From: an uncultured Ruminococcus sp.
GTDB lineage: Bacteria; Bacillota; Clostridia; Lachnospirales; Lachnospiraceae
DNA: 47,891 nt
Direction: 5' to 3'
NCBI GenBank assembly: GCA_900553885.1
Contig: USFD01000014.1
Location: forward strand, 1 to 47,891
Shown here: in pieces, positions 1-7,546 of the stretch
Position numbering within the stretch: position 1 is the first letter of the stretch
Layout: the number at the start of each line of letters is the position of its first letter
Program-made: the position numbers and the translations under genes
Notes under the pieces: model-generated
Told to the model about the DNA's origin: nothing
Database searches by the model: none
What the model saw: only the letters and a program-made list of their open reading frames with translations

Positions 1-68
1 TCTACTTTAATGATATCGCCTTCGGCTACTTTGTACTGTTTACCACCTGTTGCTATAATCGCGTACAT
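1..68 (-). CDS. rplU: Ribosomal protein L21, N-terminal part (cut by window edge)
   Basis: Large-subunit ribosomal protein that binds 23S rRNA. Only the first 22 codons are in the window; they read MYAIIATGGKQYKVAEGDII and on, the hallmark start of L21. The start codon is preceded by a strong Shine-Dalgarno (AGGAGGTGCC) at normal spacing. It lies behind an L21-type leader and its own promoter. The rest of the usual operon (a cysteine protease Prp, rpmA, obgE) would lie beyond the left edge, which cannot be seen here. Confidence 0.95.
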   Translation of the reverse strand, partial: MYAIIATGGKQYKVAEGDIIKV

Positions 69-69
69 A

Positions 70-149
70 TGGCACCTCCTATTATCATTACTCGCCAATT
101 ACGGTGTCCGCCGGTCAGGCGGAACTTAAAACCTCATTGTGCGGCATAC
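70..149 (-). promoter_or_regulatory. L21-type ribosomal leader (5' UTR of rplU)
   Basis: About 80 bases between the predicted transcription start and rplU. It holds a GC-rich hairpin (TCCGCC 107-112 pairing with GGCGGA 118-123, loop of five) followed by a conserved-looking ACCGTAATTGGCGAG segment and then the Shine-Dalgarno. This matches my memory of the Firmicutes L21 leader, a cis element thought to control L21/L27 expression by ribosomal protein binding. The assignment to that RNA family is from pattern recall, not from a covariance search. Confidence 0.7.
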
Positions 150-155
150 TGTTGT

Positions 156-185
156 AGTATAGCATACTGCTTTTTATTCAGTCAA
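156..185 (-). promoter_or_regulatory. Vegetative promoter of rplU
   Basis: Minus-strand -35 TTGACT (180-185) and -10 TATACT (156-161) separated by 18 bases, a good sigma-A promoter. The TGA stop codon of the upstream CBS gene (182-184) is part of the -35 box, so the two genes abut with no room for a terminator. Confidence 0.8.
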
Positions 186-601
186 GAGTTTTCGTCTATT
201 TTTTTCAGCTTTTCATAGCAGTATTCAATAATACTTCGGCGTGTGATAATCCCGATATATTTTCCGCCGTCATCTACAACCGGTACAAAATTCTGGTTCA
301 TTGCTTTCCGGATCAGATCTTCCATGTCAGAGCCGGCTGATACTGCGGCATAATCTGCCTTCCTTGGAAAATCTTTAATAAAAATATTTTCCGCTTCTTT
401 CAGATTAAGATGTGTATACCGTTTGATTCCCCAGAGAATATCGCCTTCTGTAATTGTACCTACGTATTCCCCCTGCCGGTTCAGCAGGGGAATGGATGCA
501 TATTTATGATATTCCATGGACTCCAGCGCCTGTCTGAGGGTGCTGGAGTCATAGATATATGCTGTTTCGCTTTTTGGCTTTAAAAAGAACAGAATATTCA
601 T
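182..601 (-). CDS. CBS-domain pair protein
   Basis: A 139-residue soluble protein built from two CBS motifs: roughly residues 15-65 (SIPLLNRQGEYVGTITEGDI) and 80-130 (FVPVVDDGGKYIGIITRRSI). CBS pairs bind adenine nucleotides or related ligands and act as sensors, but no effector domain is attached, so the function is unknown. The start has only a modest purine-rich Shine-Dalgarno. It lies 115 bases downstream of the aspartate kinase on the same strand, with no terminator seen between, so it may be co-transcribed. Its stop overlaps the rplU promoter. Confidence 0.85.
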   Translation of the reverse strand: MNILFFLKPKSETAYIYDSSTLRQALESMEYHKYASIPLLNRQGEYVGTITEGDILWGIKRYTHLNLKEAENIFIKDFPRKADYAAVSAGSDMEDLIRKAMNQNFVPVVDDGGKYIGIITRRSIIEYCYEKLKKIDENS

Positions 602-716
602 ATGAAACTGTCCGCCGCCTTTCTTCCGTTGTGTATTTCGGTTTCCTCGCTGTCAGGAGGAGATCCGCAATCCGCTTCGCTGCCTGCACTTCATCAGACG
701 GACAGCTGCCTACCGG

Positions 717-2036
717 TTAAATCTGTGTTACAACAAAGATTTCATAGAGAGCCCGGATTGCATTTTTGAAGTCATCGTGGCGCACGCCTACGATAATATT
801 AAGCTCGCTGGAGCCCTGGTCAATCATTTTTACATTAATATGTGCGTGAGCAAGGGCGGAGAAGATTCTTCCGGCTGTCCCTCTTGTGGACTTCATGCCC
901 CGGCCTACAATCGCGATCAGCGCCAGATCGGATTCCAGCTCAATATGATCCGGATTTACCGCTTTGTGGATTTCTGCAAGAATCTTCTGCTCTTTTTCCT
1001 CAAAGACATCTTTGTGTACGAAGATTGTCATTGTATCAATACCGGAAGGCATATGCTCTATGGACACATTGTTCTCTTCAAATACCTGCAGTACTTTACG
1101 GCAGAATCCGATCTCTGAGTTCATCATGGCCTTTTCAATTGTAATGGAAACGAATCCGTCTGTGCCTGCGATTCCGGTAATGGTATATTTCGACTGGCGG
1201 CATGTGCCTTCAACAATCAGAGTACCTTTATCCTGAGGAGCATTTGTATTTTTAATGTTAATCGGAATACCGGCTTTCCTTACAGGGAAAATCGCGTCTT
1301 CATGGAGAACGCTGGCTCCCATGTAGGACAGCTCCCGAAGTTCTTTATAAGTGATCGTCTCGATGGATTTCGGATTTTTTACTATTCTCGGATCGGCGAT
1401 CAGAAAGCCGGATACATCTGTCCAGTTTTCATACAGATCTGCATTTACAGCCAGAGCTACAAGTGATCCGCTGACGTCAGATCCTCCTCTGGAGAAAGTA
1501 ACGACAGTTCCGTCTTCTTTTGCTCCGTAAAATCCGGGGATAACTGCGTTTTCCATATCCGCCAGTCTGGCTGAAAGCAGTTCGTTTGTAAGAACGTCAT
1601 TGAATGTACCGTCATCATTGAAACGGATGACTTCTGCCGCATCTACGAATTCGAAGCCTAAGTAAGCAGCCATAACCTTTCCGTTCAGATATTCCCCCCG
1701 GGAAGCCGCATAATCCCGTCCGATCTTTTTACTGAAATTAATGCGGATTGTATCAAAGTCATCATCCAGGGAAAAGTCAAGCCCCAGCCCGTCAATAATT
1801 TCCTGGTATCTTTCTTTAATTTTATTAAGAAGGTCTGTGAACTTCTTCTCTTTCACTGCTGCGGCATAACAGCTGTACAGCATATCCGTCACCTTTGTAT
1901 CGTCAGAAAAACGTTTTCCGGGCGCAGAGGGAACCACATATCTTCTGGACGGATCCTTCCGGATAATATCCCCGACCTTTTTAAACTGTTCAGCACTGGC
2001 AAGGGAGCTTCCGCCGAATTTTACTACTTTCTTCAT
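717..2036 (-). CDS. lysC: Aspartate kinase
   Basis: Phosphorylates L-aspartate as the first step to lysine, threonine, methionine and diaminopimelate. The 439-residue chain starts with the kinase signature VKFGGSSLA (residues 5-13), has PGFYG and the SRGGSD motif in the amino-acid kinase domain, and ends in a pair of ACT-type regulatory domains (from about residue 290), so it is a single-function enzyme open to feedback control by amino acids. The length fits the clostridial class with an insertion after the N-terminal motif. The ATG follows GGAGG by ten bases. It has its own promoter. No lysine riboswitch is recognisable upstream. The paralogue name is uncertain. Confidence 0.93.
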   Translation of the reverse strand: MKKVVKFGGSSLASAEQFKKVGDIIRKDPSRRYVVPSAPGKRFSDDTKVTDMLYSCYAAAVKEKKFTDLLNKIKERYQEIIDGLGLDFSLDDDFDTIRINFSKKIGRDYAASRGEYLNGKVMAAYLGFEFVDAAEVIRFNDDGTFNDVLTNELLSARLADMENAVIPGFYGAKEDGTVVTFSRGGSDVSGSLVALAVNADLYENWTDVSGFLIADPRIVKNPKSIETITYKELRELSYMGASVLHEDAIFPVRKAGIPINIKNTNAPQDKGTLIVEGTCRQSKYTITGIAGTDGFVSITIEKAMMNSEIGFCRKVLQVFEENNVSIEHMPSGIDTMTIFVHKDVFEEKEQKILAEIHKAVNPDHIELESDLALIAIVGRGMKSTRGTAGRIFSALAHAHINVKMIDQGSSELNIIVGVRHDDFKNAIRALYEIFVVTQI

Positions 2037-2170
2037 CTTCCATCTTCCTCCAATGTAAAATTATCATTCATTATTCTATACCGTATAGTTTTCCGGCTTA
2101 TGTCCGGAAAATACAGCTTCCCGACATACTTTCGAAACCATATTATAACGCCTGGAGAGCGGGTTGTAAA
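2037..2170 (-). promoter_or_regulatory. Promoter and structured leader of the aspartate kinase gene
   Basis: Minus-strand -35 TTTACA (2165-2170) and -10 TATAAT (2142-2147), spacing 17. The leader of about 100 bases holds a hairpin (TTTTCCGG 2089-2096 with CCGGAAAA 2104-2111, loop of seven) directly followed on the transcript by a perfect inverted repeat CTATAC-C-GTATAG (2076-2088). It is too short for a lysine riboswitch. The structures could be a small operator or mRNA stabiliser; their role is unknown. The rest of the space up to 2331 is AT-rich with no further gene seen and only a weak hairpin (AGTATCC/GGATACT, 2292-2318) after the ABC operon. Confidence 0.65.
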
Positions 2171-2331
2171 TGATAATTTCCGGCAAAATATAGTTATTTT
2201 CAGCGAATCCGGAATGGGGAACCGGACTGCTCTGCTCATTTTATAGTGGATTCCGCCTTATATATTTTTTAAACAGTATTTTTATTATAATAGTATCCGG
2301 AGGAAAATTATGGATACTCTAATCAGAGCAT

Positions 2332-2994
2332 CTATTCCGGATAGGCTGCCAGCATTTTCTGTTTCAGGCTGTTCCAGGCCTCCAGCCCTTCTTCATCCGT
2401 TGAAAAGAATTCATTATCCTTCACCTGGGAATACGGTACATAGGTCGGGCCTTCTCCTACAGGGATTATTACATTTTTCATATCTTCATAGCAGAAAACC
2501 GGTGTAATCATGGAATTGCTGTAAAGTCTGTATACCGGCAGAGTCTCAGAATTCGTCTTTACTTTTTCCGTTACAAATACCAGATACTCTTTTCCTTCTT
2601 TCATTATATTAACAAAGGAACACTCCAGAGCCGAAGGCTGAAGCTCAATAACAATTCTCCACTGACTGGAAGTCAGATATATTTCATCCCCTTTCTGCAG
2701 CCCGTTTCCTGCATAAACCTCTTCTACCTGTACTTTCTGACGGCTTGTCGCAAAAAGATTCTCAAACTCGCCGGCCGGGGATACACGCAGGATATAGGGA
2801 ACACCCGGAAGTTCCTGTTCAAGATCGCTGCAGCTGTTTTCTGTAAGGGGGGATATGGCCTCAGCAACATACAGCCTGTCAAGATAATTTTCTTCCCTGC
2901 ACAGATCAGTGTAGGTCTGACGTTTTACCAGGCCAAACACTGCAGCTCCTATAAGAATGACTGCTGTAGCTGCCGTTAATATCCGCATTTTCAT
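2332..2994 (-). CDS. Exported or membrane-anchored protein of the ABC operon, unknown function
   Basis: A 220-residue protein with one N-terminal hydrophobic segment (about residues 4-23) and no lipobox cysteine, so probably a membrane-anchored extracytoplasmic protein. The remainder is soluble, acidic and rich in beta-like stretches (for example QKVQVEEVYAGNGLQKGDEI); no family is recognised. It is the last gene of a four-gene operon and overlaps the ATPase gene by ATGA, so translation is probably coupled. That context suggests an accessory subunit for the exporter, or a product linked to its substrate; this is inference. Confidence 0.75.
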   Translation of the reverse strand: MKMRILTAATAVILIGAAVFGLVKRQTYTDLCREENYLDRLYVAEAISPLTENSCSDLEQELPGVPYILRVSPAGEFENLFATSRQKVQVEEVYAGNGLQKGDEIYLTSSQWRIVIELQPSALECSFVNIMKEGKEYLVFVTEKVKTNSETLPVYRLYSNSMITPVFCYEDMKNVIIPVGEGPTYVPYSQVKDNEFFSTDEEGLEAWNSLKQKMLAAYPE

Positions 2995-3644
2995 CTTATC
3001 TCCCCCTTTCTGTGCACTTCACGCAGTGTGCCATTGTCGATCCGGTATACAAGGTCCGTCAGGAGGCTGATATCGCTGCTGTTATGACTTGCAAGCAGGA
3101 TCAGAGCGCCCCTTTCTTTCTCCTCCAGAATCAGCCGGCGGACAATTTCGACGCCTTCATCATCCAGTCCATTTGTCGGTTCGTCCAGCATAATGACATC
3201 CGGTTTTTCCATTACGGCCTGTGCAATGGCAAGCCTCTGCTTCATGCCGAGAGAATACTTCCGGTACGTTCTTCTGTCGTCCGGATCCAGACCGACCCGT
3301 TTCAGAGCTTCCCGTATTTCTTTATTATGAATTTTCCCTTTGATGTCGGCCAGATATTTCAGATTCTGAAAACCAGTCAGATTTGAATACAGGCTGACAT
3401 TTTCAAGAATAATTCCCAGACTGGGCAGAACGGAAAAATCCCGTCGAAGGACTCCGCCGTTCCAGCGGATTATCCCGGAATCAACAGACATCAGACCGGA
3501 TAATGCACGGAACAGCATGGTCTTTCCGGAACCGTTAGGACCTGTAAATCCGTAGATTTTCCCGCCTTCTAACTCAAGGCTGATTTCTGATAAGATCTTT
3601 TTCCCTCTGATTGTTTTACTGATATTTTCTGCAATTAATTTCAC
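2991..3644 (-). CDS. ABC transporter ATP-binding protein
   Basis: Nucleotide-binding subunit of about 217 residues. It shows Walker A GPNGSGKT, an LGMKQRLAIAQA signature loop and Walker B VIMLDEPTNGLDDE, in CcmA/drug-exporter style, short and without extra domains. I place the start at the GTG at 3644 (reading MKLIAENISK) because GGAGG lies eight bases upstream; a GTG nine bases earlier sits on the Shine-Dalgarno itself. The start is one base after the stop of the upstream permease, and the end overlaps the next gene. It should power the two permease-like proteins encoded just upstream. Confidence 0.9.
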   Translation of the reverse strand: MKLIAENISKTIRGKKILSEISLELEGGKIYGFTGPNGSGKTMLFRALSGLMSVDSGIIRWNGGVLRRDFSVLPSLGIILENVSLYSNLTGFQNLKYLADIKGKIHNKEIREALKRVGLDPDDRRTYRKYSLGMKQRLAIAQAVMEKPDVIMLDEPTNGLDDEGVEIVRRLILEEKERGALILLASHNSSDISLLTDLVYRIDNGTLREVHRKGEIR

Positions 3645-3645
3645 A

Positions 3646-4479
3646 CTACACACCTCCCTCGGGATCAGCTGTTAAAAAATCATGATGTTTTACGATAAAG
3701 GCCCCTGCCACAGCAGCCGCCAGAGCAGTTCCTGCTGTTACCAGAAAGGAAACAGCGAAATAAAGTCTTTCATAAGGCGCCTGAACAGTTTTGTCAAGCA
3801 TTGGGAAAACACTGCTGTGCCATCCGATTACCAGATGAGCCATAGGATTCAGATTAAGAAATCGTGTTACCAAAGGCCTGTTTTCTTCAAACATATTAAT
3901 AAAAATCAAAAGCGATGTGAAAACCAGCTGCGCACCGCAGACAACAAAGAATGCAGCGTTGCTTCCCAGATAAACAGCAAGCAGATTGATGATAAGGGAC
4001 ATAGCAAACAGCCAGAATGTATAAAGAATAATATGATACACAGCCAGAACCACACCAGCCTTATCTATATAAAACGGATGCATCAGCGCGGCCGCTGCTG
4101 ACGCAGACACTACAAGAATAACCTGGAACAGCAGTGCAGCACCGGCCAGACTGGTTATCTCTCCCAGATACCAGCGCATCCGTCCGGGTGTACGGGAGAA
4201 GACATAAATGCTTGCCGTACAGAAACTGCGGTAAACCTCGATTCCCATATAAATCTGAAATACATAACAGGGAACCAGTACAAGCGTAAGCGACAGCAGC
4301 TCTGAAATTACAGGGGTGAGCGGAAACCCCGGCGCCCTGCTTCCGCTCAGACGCATGACCAGATCTGACAATCCGATATTTCCCAGTACTGTAGGCTGCA
4401 TATACATCACAGCAAGATAGATTCCGCCTGATATACCTGTTGCTGCGGAGACTGCAATACGGCTGTTTATCGTACGCAA
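3646..4479 (-). CDS. ABC transporter permease-like membrane protein (second)
   Basis: A 277-residue integral membrane protein with about six hydrophobic segments and a short N-terminal cytoplasmic stretch. No clear family, but its size, topology and position between another permease and an ATPase indicate an ABC-2-like export permease. It uses a TTG start with GGAGG nine bases upstream and overlaps the preceding permease by 13 bases, a sign of translational coupling. The substrate cannot be told from the sequence. Confidence 0.75.
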   Translation of the reverse strand: MRTINSRIAVSAATGISGGIYLAVMYMQPTVLGNIGLSDLVMRLSGSRAPGFPLTPVISELLSLTLVLVPCYVFQIYMGIEVYRSFCTASIYVFSRTPGRMRWYLGEITSLAGAALLFQVILVVSASAAAALMHPFYIDKAGVVLAVYHIILYTFWLFAMSLIINLLAVYLGSNAAFFVVCGAQLVFTSLLIFINMFEENRPLVTRFLNLNPMAHLVIGWHSSVFPMLDKTVQAPYERLYFAVSFLVTAGTALAAAVAGAFIVKHHDFLTADPEGGV

Positions 4480-5324
4480 TCTTTTCTCCCTCCTATATAT
4501 GTTCCCGCTGCAGTCAGGAGGATAAGCAGAAGGACGACGAGAGCAAATACCGGTCCATATAGTGTTTTACTGTCAACAAACAGCAGAAAATAACTGTACC
4601 AGGCGGCCGAAACAGAAGAATTCTGCATATGGAACCAGTCCGATATCATAATGGTAACATTCAGAAGTACAAATACAGGAAGAAACAGCAAAATCCGGAA
4701 CTTCATGTAGAACAGGGATGAAATAGATGCTGTAAAAGCTCCCAGGATGCCGGAAAGTATGCCAAATAAAAGTGTGAGAACCACAGCATATATGTACGGT
4801 GAAACCTGATACAATCCTGTAAACAGATAGCTTTCCGTCATTCGGAAATATTCCTCCTGATAGCAGTTCAGATTCATCAGATCTCCTGCTGCAGACAGCG
4901 GAAAAGCCAGACAGTTCAGAATAATCTCGATGAGAAACGGAATCGTAAAAACGATCATTGTTACTGCAAATGCAGCCAGTATCTTACTGAAACGATACCG
5001 GATATTCCCCAGCTTTGCCGCCAGCAGAATATCCTCGCCGGTCTGCCGTTCCGAAGCCAGTGCAAAGCCTGCCGGACATACGACCAGAAGAGGATACAGC
5101 TGGATAAAATTCAGCGTCCGGTCCGGCGTCAGATAAGTCTGATTCCAGCTGAGCAGAAGAAGCTTCATCGGGTGATACATTTCAACCACATCTTTCCTCT
5201 GAAAGGCAACCACGTTTGAAATAAAATTAAAAAGTACCATTGCCAAAAGAATAAAAAAAGTTAGGATTGCGCTGTTTCGTTTTAGCAAAAAACGAATTTG
5301 CGCGACAGTAGTCCTTATAAACAT
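4467..5324 (-). CDS. ABC transporter permease-like membrane protein (first)
   Basis: A 285-residue membrane protein with about six transmembrane segments and a large loop after the first (around residues 35-75). The longest open frame begins further upstream, but the ATG at 5324 (MFIRTTVAQIRFLLKRNSAI) has a near-perfect GGGAGGTGG eight bases before it, and the upstream stretch is AT-rich non-coding-like sequence, so this start is preferred. It is the first gene of the four-gene operon. Likely half of a heterodimeric export permease with the next gene product; two permeases plus one ATPase resemble small-peptide or antibiotic export and immunity systems, but that is only an analogy. Confidence 0.75.
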   Translation of the reverse strand: MFIRTTVAQIRFLLKRNSAILTFFILLAMVLFNFISNVVAFQRKDVVEMYHPMKLLLLSWNQTYLTPDRTLNFIQLYPLLVVCPAGFALASERQTGEDILLAAKLGNIRYRFSKILAAFAVTMIVFTIPFLIEIILNCLAFPLSAAGDLMNLNCYQEEYFRMTESYLFTGLYQVSPYIYAVVLTLLFGILSGILGAFTASISSLFYMKFRILLFLPVFVLLNVTIMISDWFHMQNSSVSAAWYSYFLLFVDSKTLYGPVFALVVLLLILLTAAGTYIGGRKDCVR

Positions 5325-5352
5325 GTTTGTCCACCTCCCTGCTAAAACAGAT

Positions 5353-5381
5353 ATTATAAAACCATGTATTTTGTTATTAAT
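5353..5381 (-). promoter_or_regulatory. Candidate promoter of the ABC operon
   Basis: A perfect -10 TATAAT (5353-5358) lies 28 bases before the first permease ATG. The hexamer at 17-base spacing (ATTAAT, 5376-5381) is a poor -35 match, so the promoter may need an activator or rely on the very AT-rich tract behind it (5382-5462). No regulator gene is linked. Confidence 0.5.
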
Positions 5382-5448
5382 AGAATAAAATGAAAAACCA
5401 AAGAATAAATTCTGAAAAAAATAAAGAAAAACTAAAGAAAACAGAAAA

Positions 5449-5492
5449 ATAAATATAAAAGAGCCATCCGGATACTGTGGCATCCGGATGGC
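5449..5492 (-). terminator. Rho-independent terminator after rng
   Basis: Perfect 11-bp stem (5463-5473 with 5482-5492, GCCATCCGGAT arms, loop of eight) followed on the minus strand by a T-rich run. It separates rng from the ABC operon. Confidence 0.93.
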
Positions 5493-5505
5493 TTGTTGGC
5501 TAAGA

Positions 5506-6744
5506 TCAATCCGCTAAAGTATTCTGCATACCGCTTTGATGAGCGATTTTCTTGTTTACCTGCTCATACAGCGGTTTATGAACTTTTTTCCGTGTTACTT
5601 CTACCAGATTGAGCGGTGTAATATCCACCAGTGTTGTCTGGATCGGGTCTTTTGCAAGACAGGCGCGGAATTCCCGCATGAGGCATTCGACATTTTCCTC
5701 TGCGTCCATATTAATAAAATCAATAATGATTATGCCGGAGAGGTTTCTGAGACGGATCTGCCGGGCAGCTTCTCTGGCAGCCTCCAGATTGATCTTCAGG
5801 ATTCCTTCTTCATTCTTTCCTTTTCCGCTAATGCTCTTTCCTGAATTTACATCAATTACAGTAAGAGCTTCCGTAGGCTGTATGATAAGGTAACCTCCGG
5901 TTTTTAGCCAGGCCTTTTCCCTCAGAGCTTTTTCCAGAGCAGTCTCCGTGCTGTACAGCTTTCCGAGAGGGAAACCAGTGTCGTCGTACGGACGGAGAAG
6001 GCTGCTTTTTTCCGGCATTTCCATATCAAAAAAAGAATGTATGCGTGTATACAATTCCTTGTCTCCAACCAGAATCTCTTCCATGCCTTCCATATAGACA
6101 TTTTTCAGATCCGATATGTAAGAAGGCGGCGCTGACTTGAGACAGGAAAAGCAGGTCCTTGTGGGAGCAATGGCGGCAATATGCTGATATTCACTGCGGA
6201 GTGTTTCAATCTCATTCAGCACGTCCTGGAAGGGAGCATCTTTTGCATTAGTCCGGACAATGATGCCAAAGCTGTCATTCTGGTATTCACGCAGCTTTTC
6301 TTTATAATCATCCCGCAGGCTTTTCGGCAGTTTGGAAGATACGCCGATTCTTGTGTTTCCGTGGGTCAGTACAGCATATCTCCCGGTAAAACTGATATTC
6401 CCGGTTACGGTAGGCGCCTTTGTTTTAACGGCCTCTTTGCTGATCTGAACGACAAGCTCGTCACCGATACAGAGCGATTTTTTCCCGATTTTATTTGTAA
6501 AAAGGGCCTGGGAGACGTCTTTCATATCATAGTAGCAGCTGGTTCCGTTTTCTATTTCAACGAAAGCGGCGCCGATATTTGGAACAATATTTTTTACTTT
6601 TCCGATGTAGATATCACCTAAGCGGTGGCTGCCCGCCCGGTCCCCGTCCGTATCAGCGCAGTGAATCTCAACGATATCTCCGTCCTCCAGAAAAAAGGTC
6701 CGTATCTGTCCTTCCGTCTTTTCAATCAATATCTTTCGTTTCAT
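5506..6744 (-). CDS. rng: Ribonuclease G/E family endoribonuclease
   Basis: Single-strand-specific endoribonuclease of rRNA processing and mRNA decay. The 412-residue protein has an S1-like RNA-binding domain (about residues 38-125) and the catalytic DNase I-like domain with the two metal-binding aspartates expected of the family, D298 (TVIDVNSGKS) and D342 (IIIIDFINMD). The CPxC zinc-link that holds E. coli RNase E/G dimers together is not present: after EVTRKKVHKPLYEQ the chain simply ends. A two-cysteine CFSC motif occurs instead near residue 198. It lies downstream of the DUF2344 and radical SAM genes and ends at a strong terminator. Confidence 0.93.
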   Translation of the reverse strand: MKRKILIEKTEGQIRTFFLEDGDIVEIHCADTDGDRAGSHRLGDIYIGKVKNIVPNIGAAFVEIENGTSCYYDMKDVSQALFTNKIGKKSLCIGDELVVQISKEAVKTKAPTVTGNISFTGRYAVLTHGNTRIGVSSKLPKSLRDDYKEKLREYQNDSFGIIVRTNAKDAPFQDVLNEIETLRSEYQHIAAIAPTRTCFSCLKSAPPSYISDLKNVYMEGMEEILVGDKELYTRIHSFFDMEMPEKSSLLRPYDDTGFPLGKLYSTETALEKALREKAWLKTGGYLIIQPTEALTVIDVNSGKSISGKGKNEEGILKINLEAAREAARQIRLRNLSGIIIIDFINMDAEENVECLMREFRACLAKDPIQTTLVDITPLNLVEVTRKKVHKPLYEQVNKKIAHQSGMQNTLAD

Positions 6745-6817
6745 TTCCCGTCCTCATTTCCCTTTTCTCTTTCTCCGGCAGAAAGTTATGTGTAATGTAT
6801 AGAAATTTATGGCTTTA

Positions 6818-7546
6818 TTACGCAATTTCTGTTCCAAGAGATTCCAGTGTAACCAGTTTTTTCTCTGTATCTGTTCCCGCGTCCGCATACAGTTCAAGGC
6901 GGTGATAGCAAAAATCTTCCGGACCGGCAGATATCTCTGATGTGGCTGTATCAGAATCCAGATACCGGCAGAACGCATCCATCACCAGATCCGGTTTCAG
7001 ATTCTGGGCGCTGCCCGCCGCCAGCTGCAGATAAACTGCGTCATCCTGGACAGACCAGTTATAGATCATGGGACGAATATCTACTTCCTTTTCGCTTCGT
7101 TTCGTCTGCTTGACAATCCGGATTTCCGGCCGGGCAAGAAATGCCTCGAAGCGGGCAGTCCAGTCTTCCGGAAGAAAGCCGCACCGGCGGGGCTGTACCA
7201 GATAGTCAGCGGCGGCCAGGATGGTCATGCCTGTCATTTTCTTTTCTTCTGAAATCTGCCGGAAACTTACAACTTCTATGCCTTCCACACAGGCTTCGTT
7301 CATTCTTCGTACTGCATCGCTGCTGCTGATGGGAGCTGTAAGCTCAATATCAAAGTATTCCCCGTCACTGCTCAGACCGATTCCCAGGGGACTGGCAAAA
7401 GACATAATCATATGGGGACTGTAGCCTCCGGTGAAGGCGATGGGAATATCGGCTCTTCTCATTACCTTCTGGAAAAAACGCATAACATCCAGATGGCCGA
7501 TAAACCGCAGAGCACCGTATTTCCTGAATTTAATTCTTGCCTTCAT
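6818..7546 (-). CDS. DUF2344 / TIGR03936-type radical SAM-associated protein
   Basis: A 242-residue protein opening with KARIKFRKYGALRFIGHLDV, typical of the DUF2344 family that is encoded next to, or fused with, the large B12-binding radical SAM protein found upstream here. Its biochemical role is not established. I place the start at the ATG at 7546, with GGAGG eight bases upstream, rather than at a GTG at 7555. It overlaps the radical SAM gene by 17 bases, so the two are likely translationally coupled and their products may work together, perhaps on RNA, given the constant link to RNase G. Confidence 0.88.
   Translation of the reverse strand: MKARIKFRKYGALRFIGHLDVMRFFQKVMRRADIPIAFTGGYSPHMIMSFASPLGIGLSSDGEYFDIELTAPISSSDAVRRMNEACVEGIEVVSFRQISEEKKMTGMTILAAADYLVQPRRCGFLPEDWTARFEAFLARPEIRIVKQTKRSEKEVDIRPMIYNWSVQDDAVYLQLAAGSAQNLKPDLVMDAFCRYLDSDTATSEISAGPEDFCYHRLELYADAGTDTEKKLVTLESLGTEIA

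Noticed and set aside
602..716. Frame stays open for 55 codons after the aspartate kinase stop, suggesting read-through or a remnant
   Set aside because: No start with a Shine-Dalgarno in frame except a bare GTG, no family similarity, and it runs on into the CBS gene in another frame; probably chance.
2037..2331. Lysine riboswitch upstream of aspartate kinase
   Set aside because: Transcribed leader is only about 100 bases and lacks a multi-helix junction.
2310..2507. Plus-strand frame with a perfect GGAGG-like Shine-Dalgarno and ATG
   Set aside because: It runs antisense through the end of the ABC-operon protein gene, its product has no coherent character, and the apparent Shine-Dalgarno is the arm of a weak hairpin.
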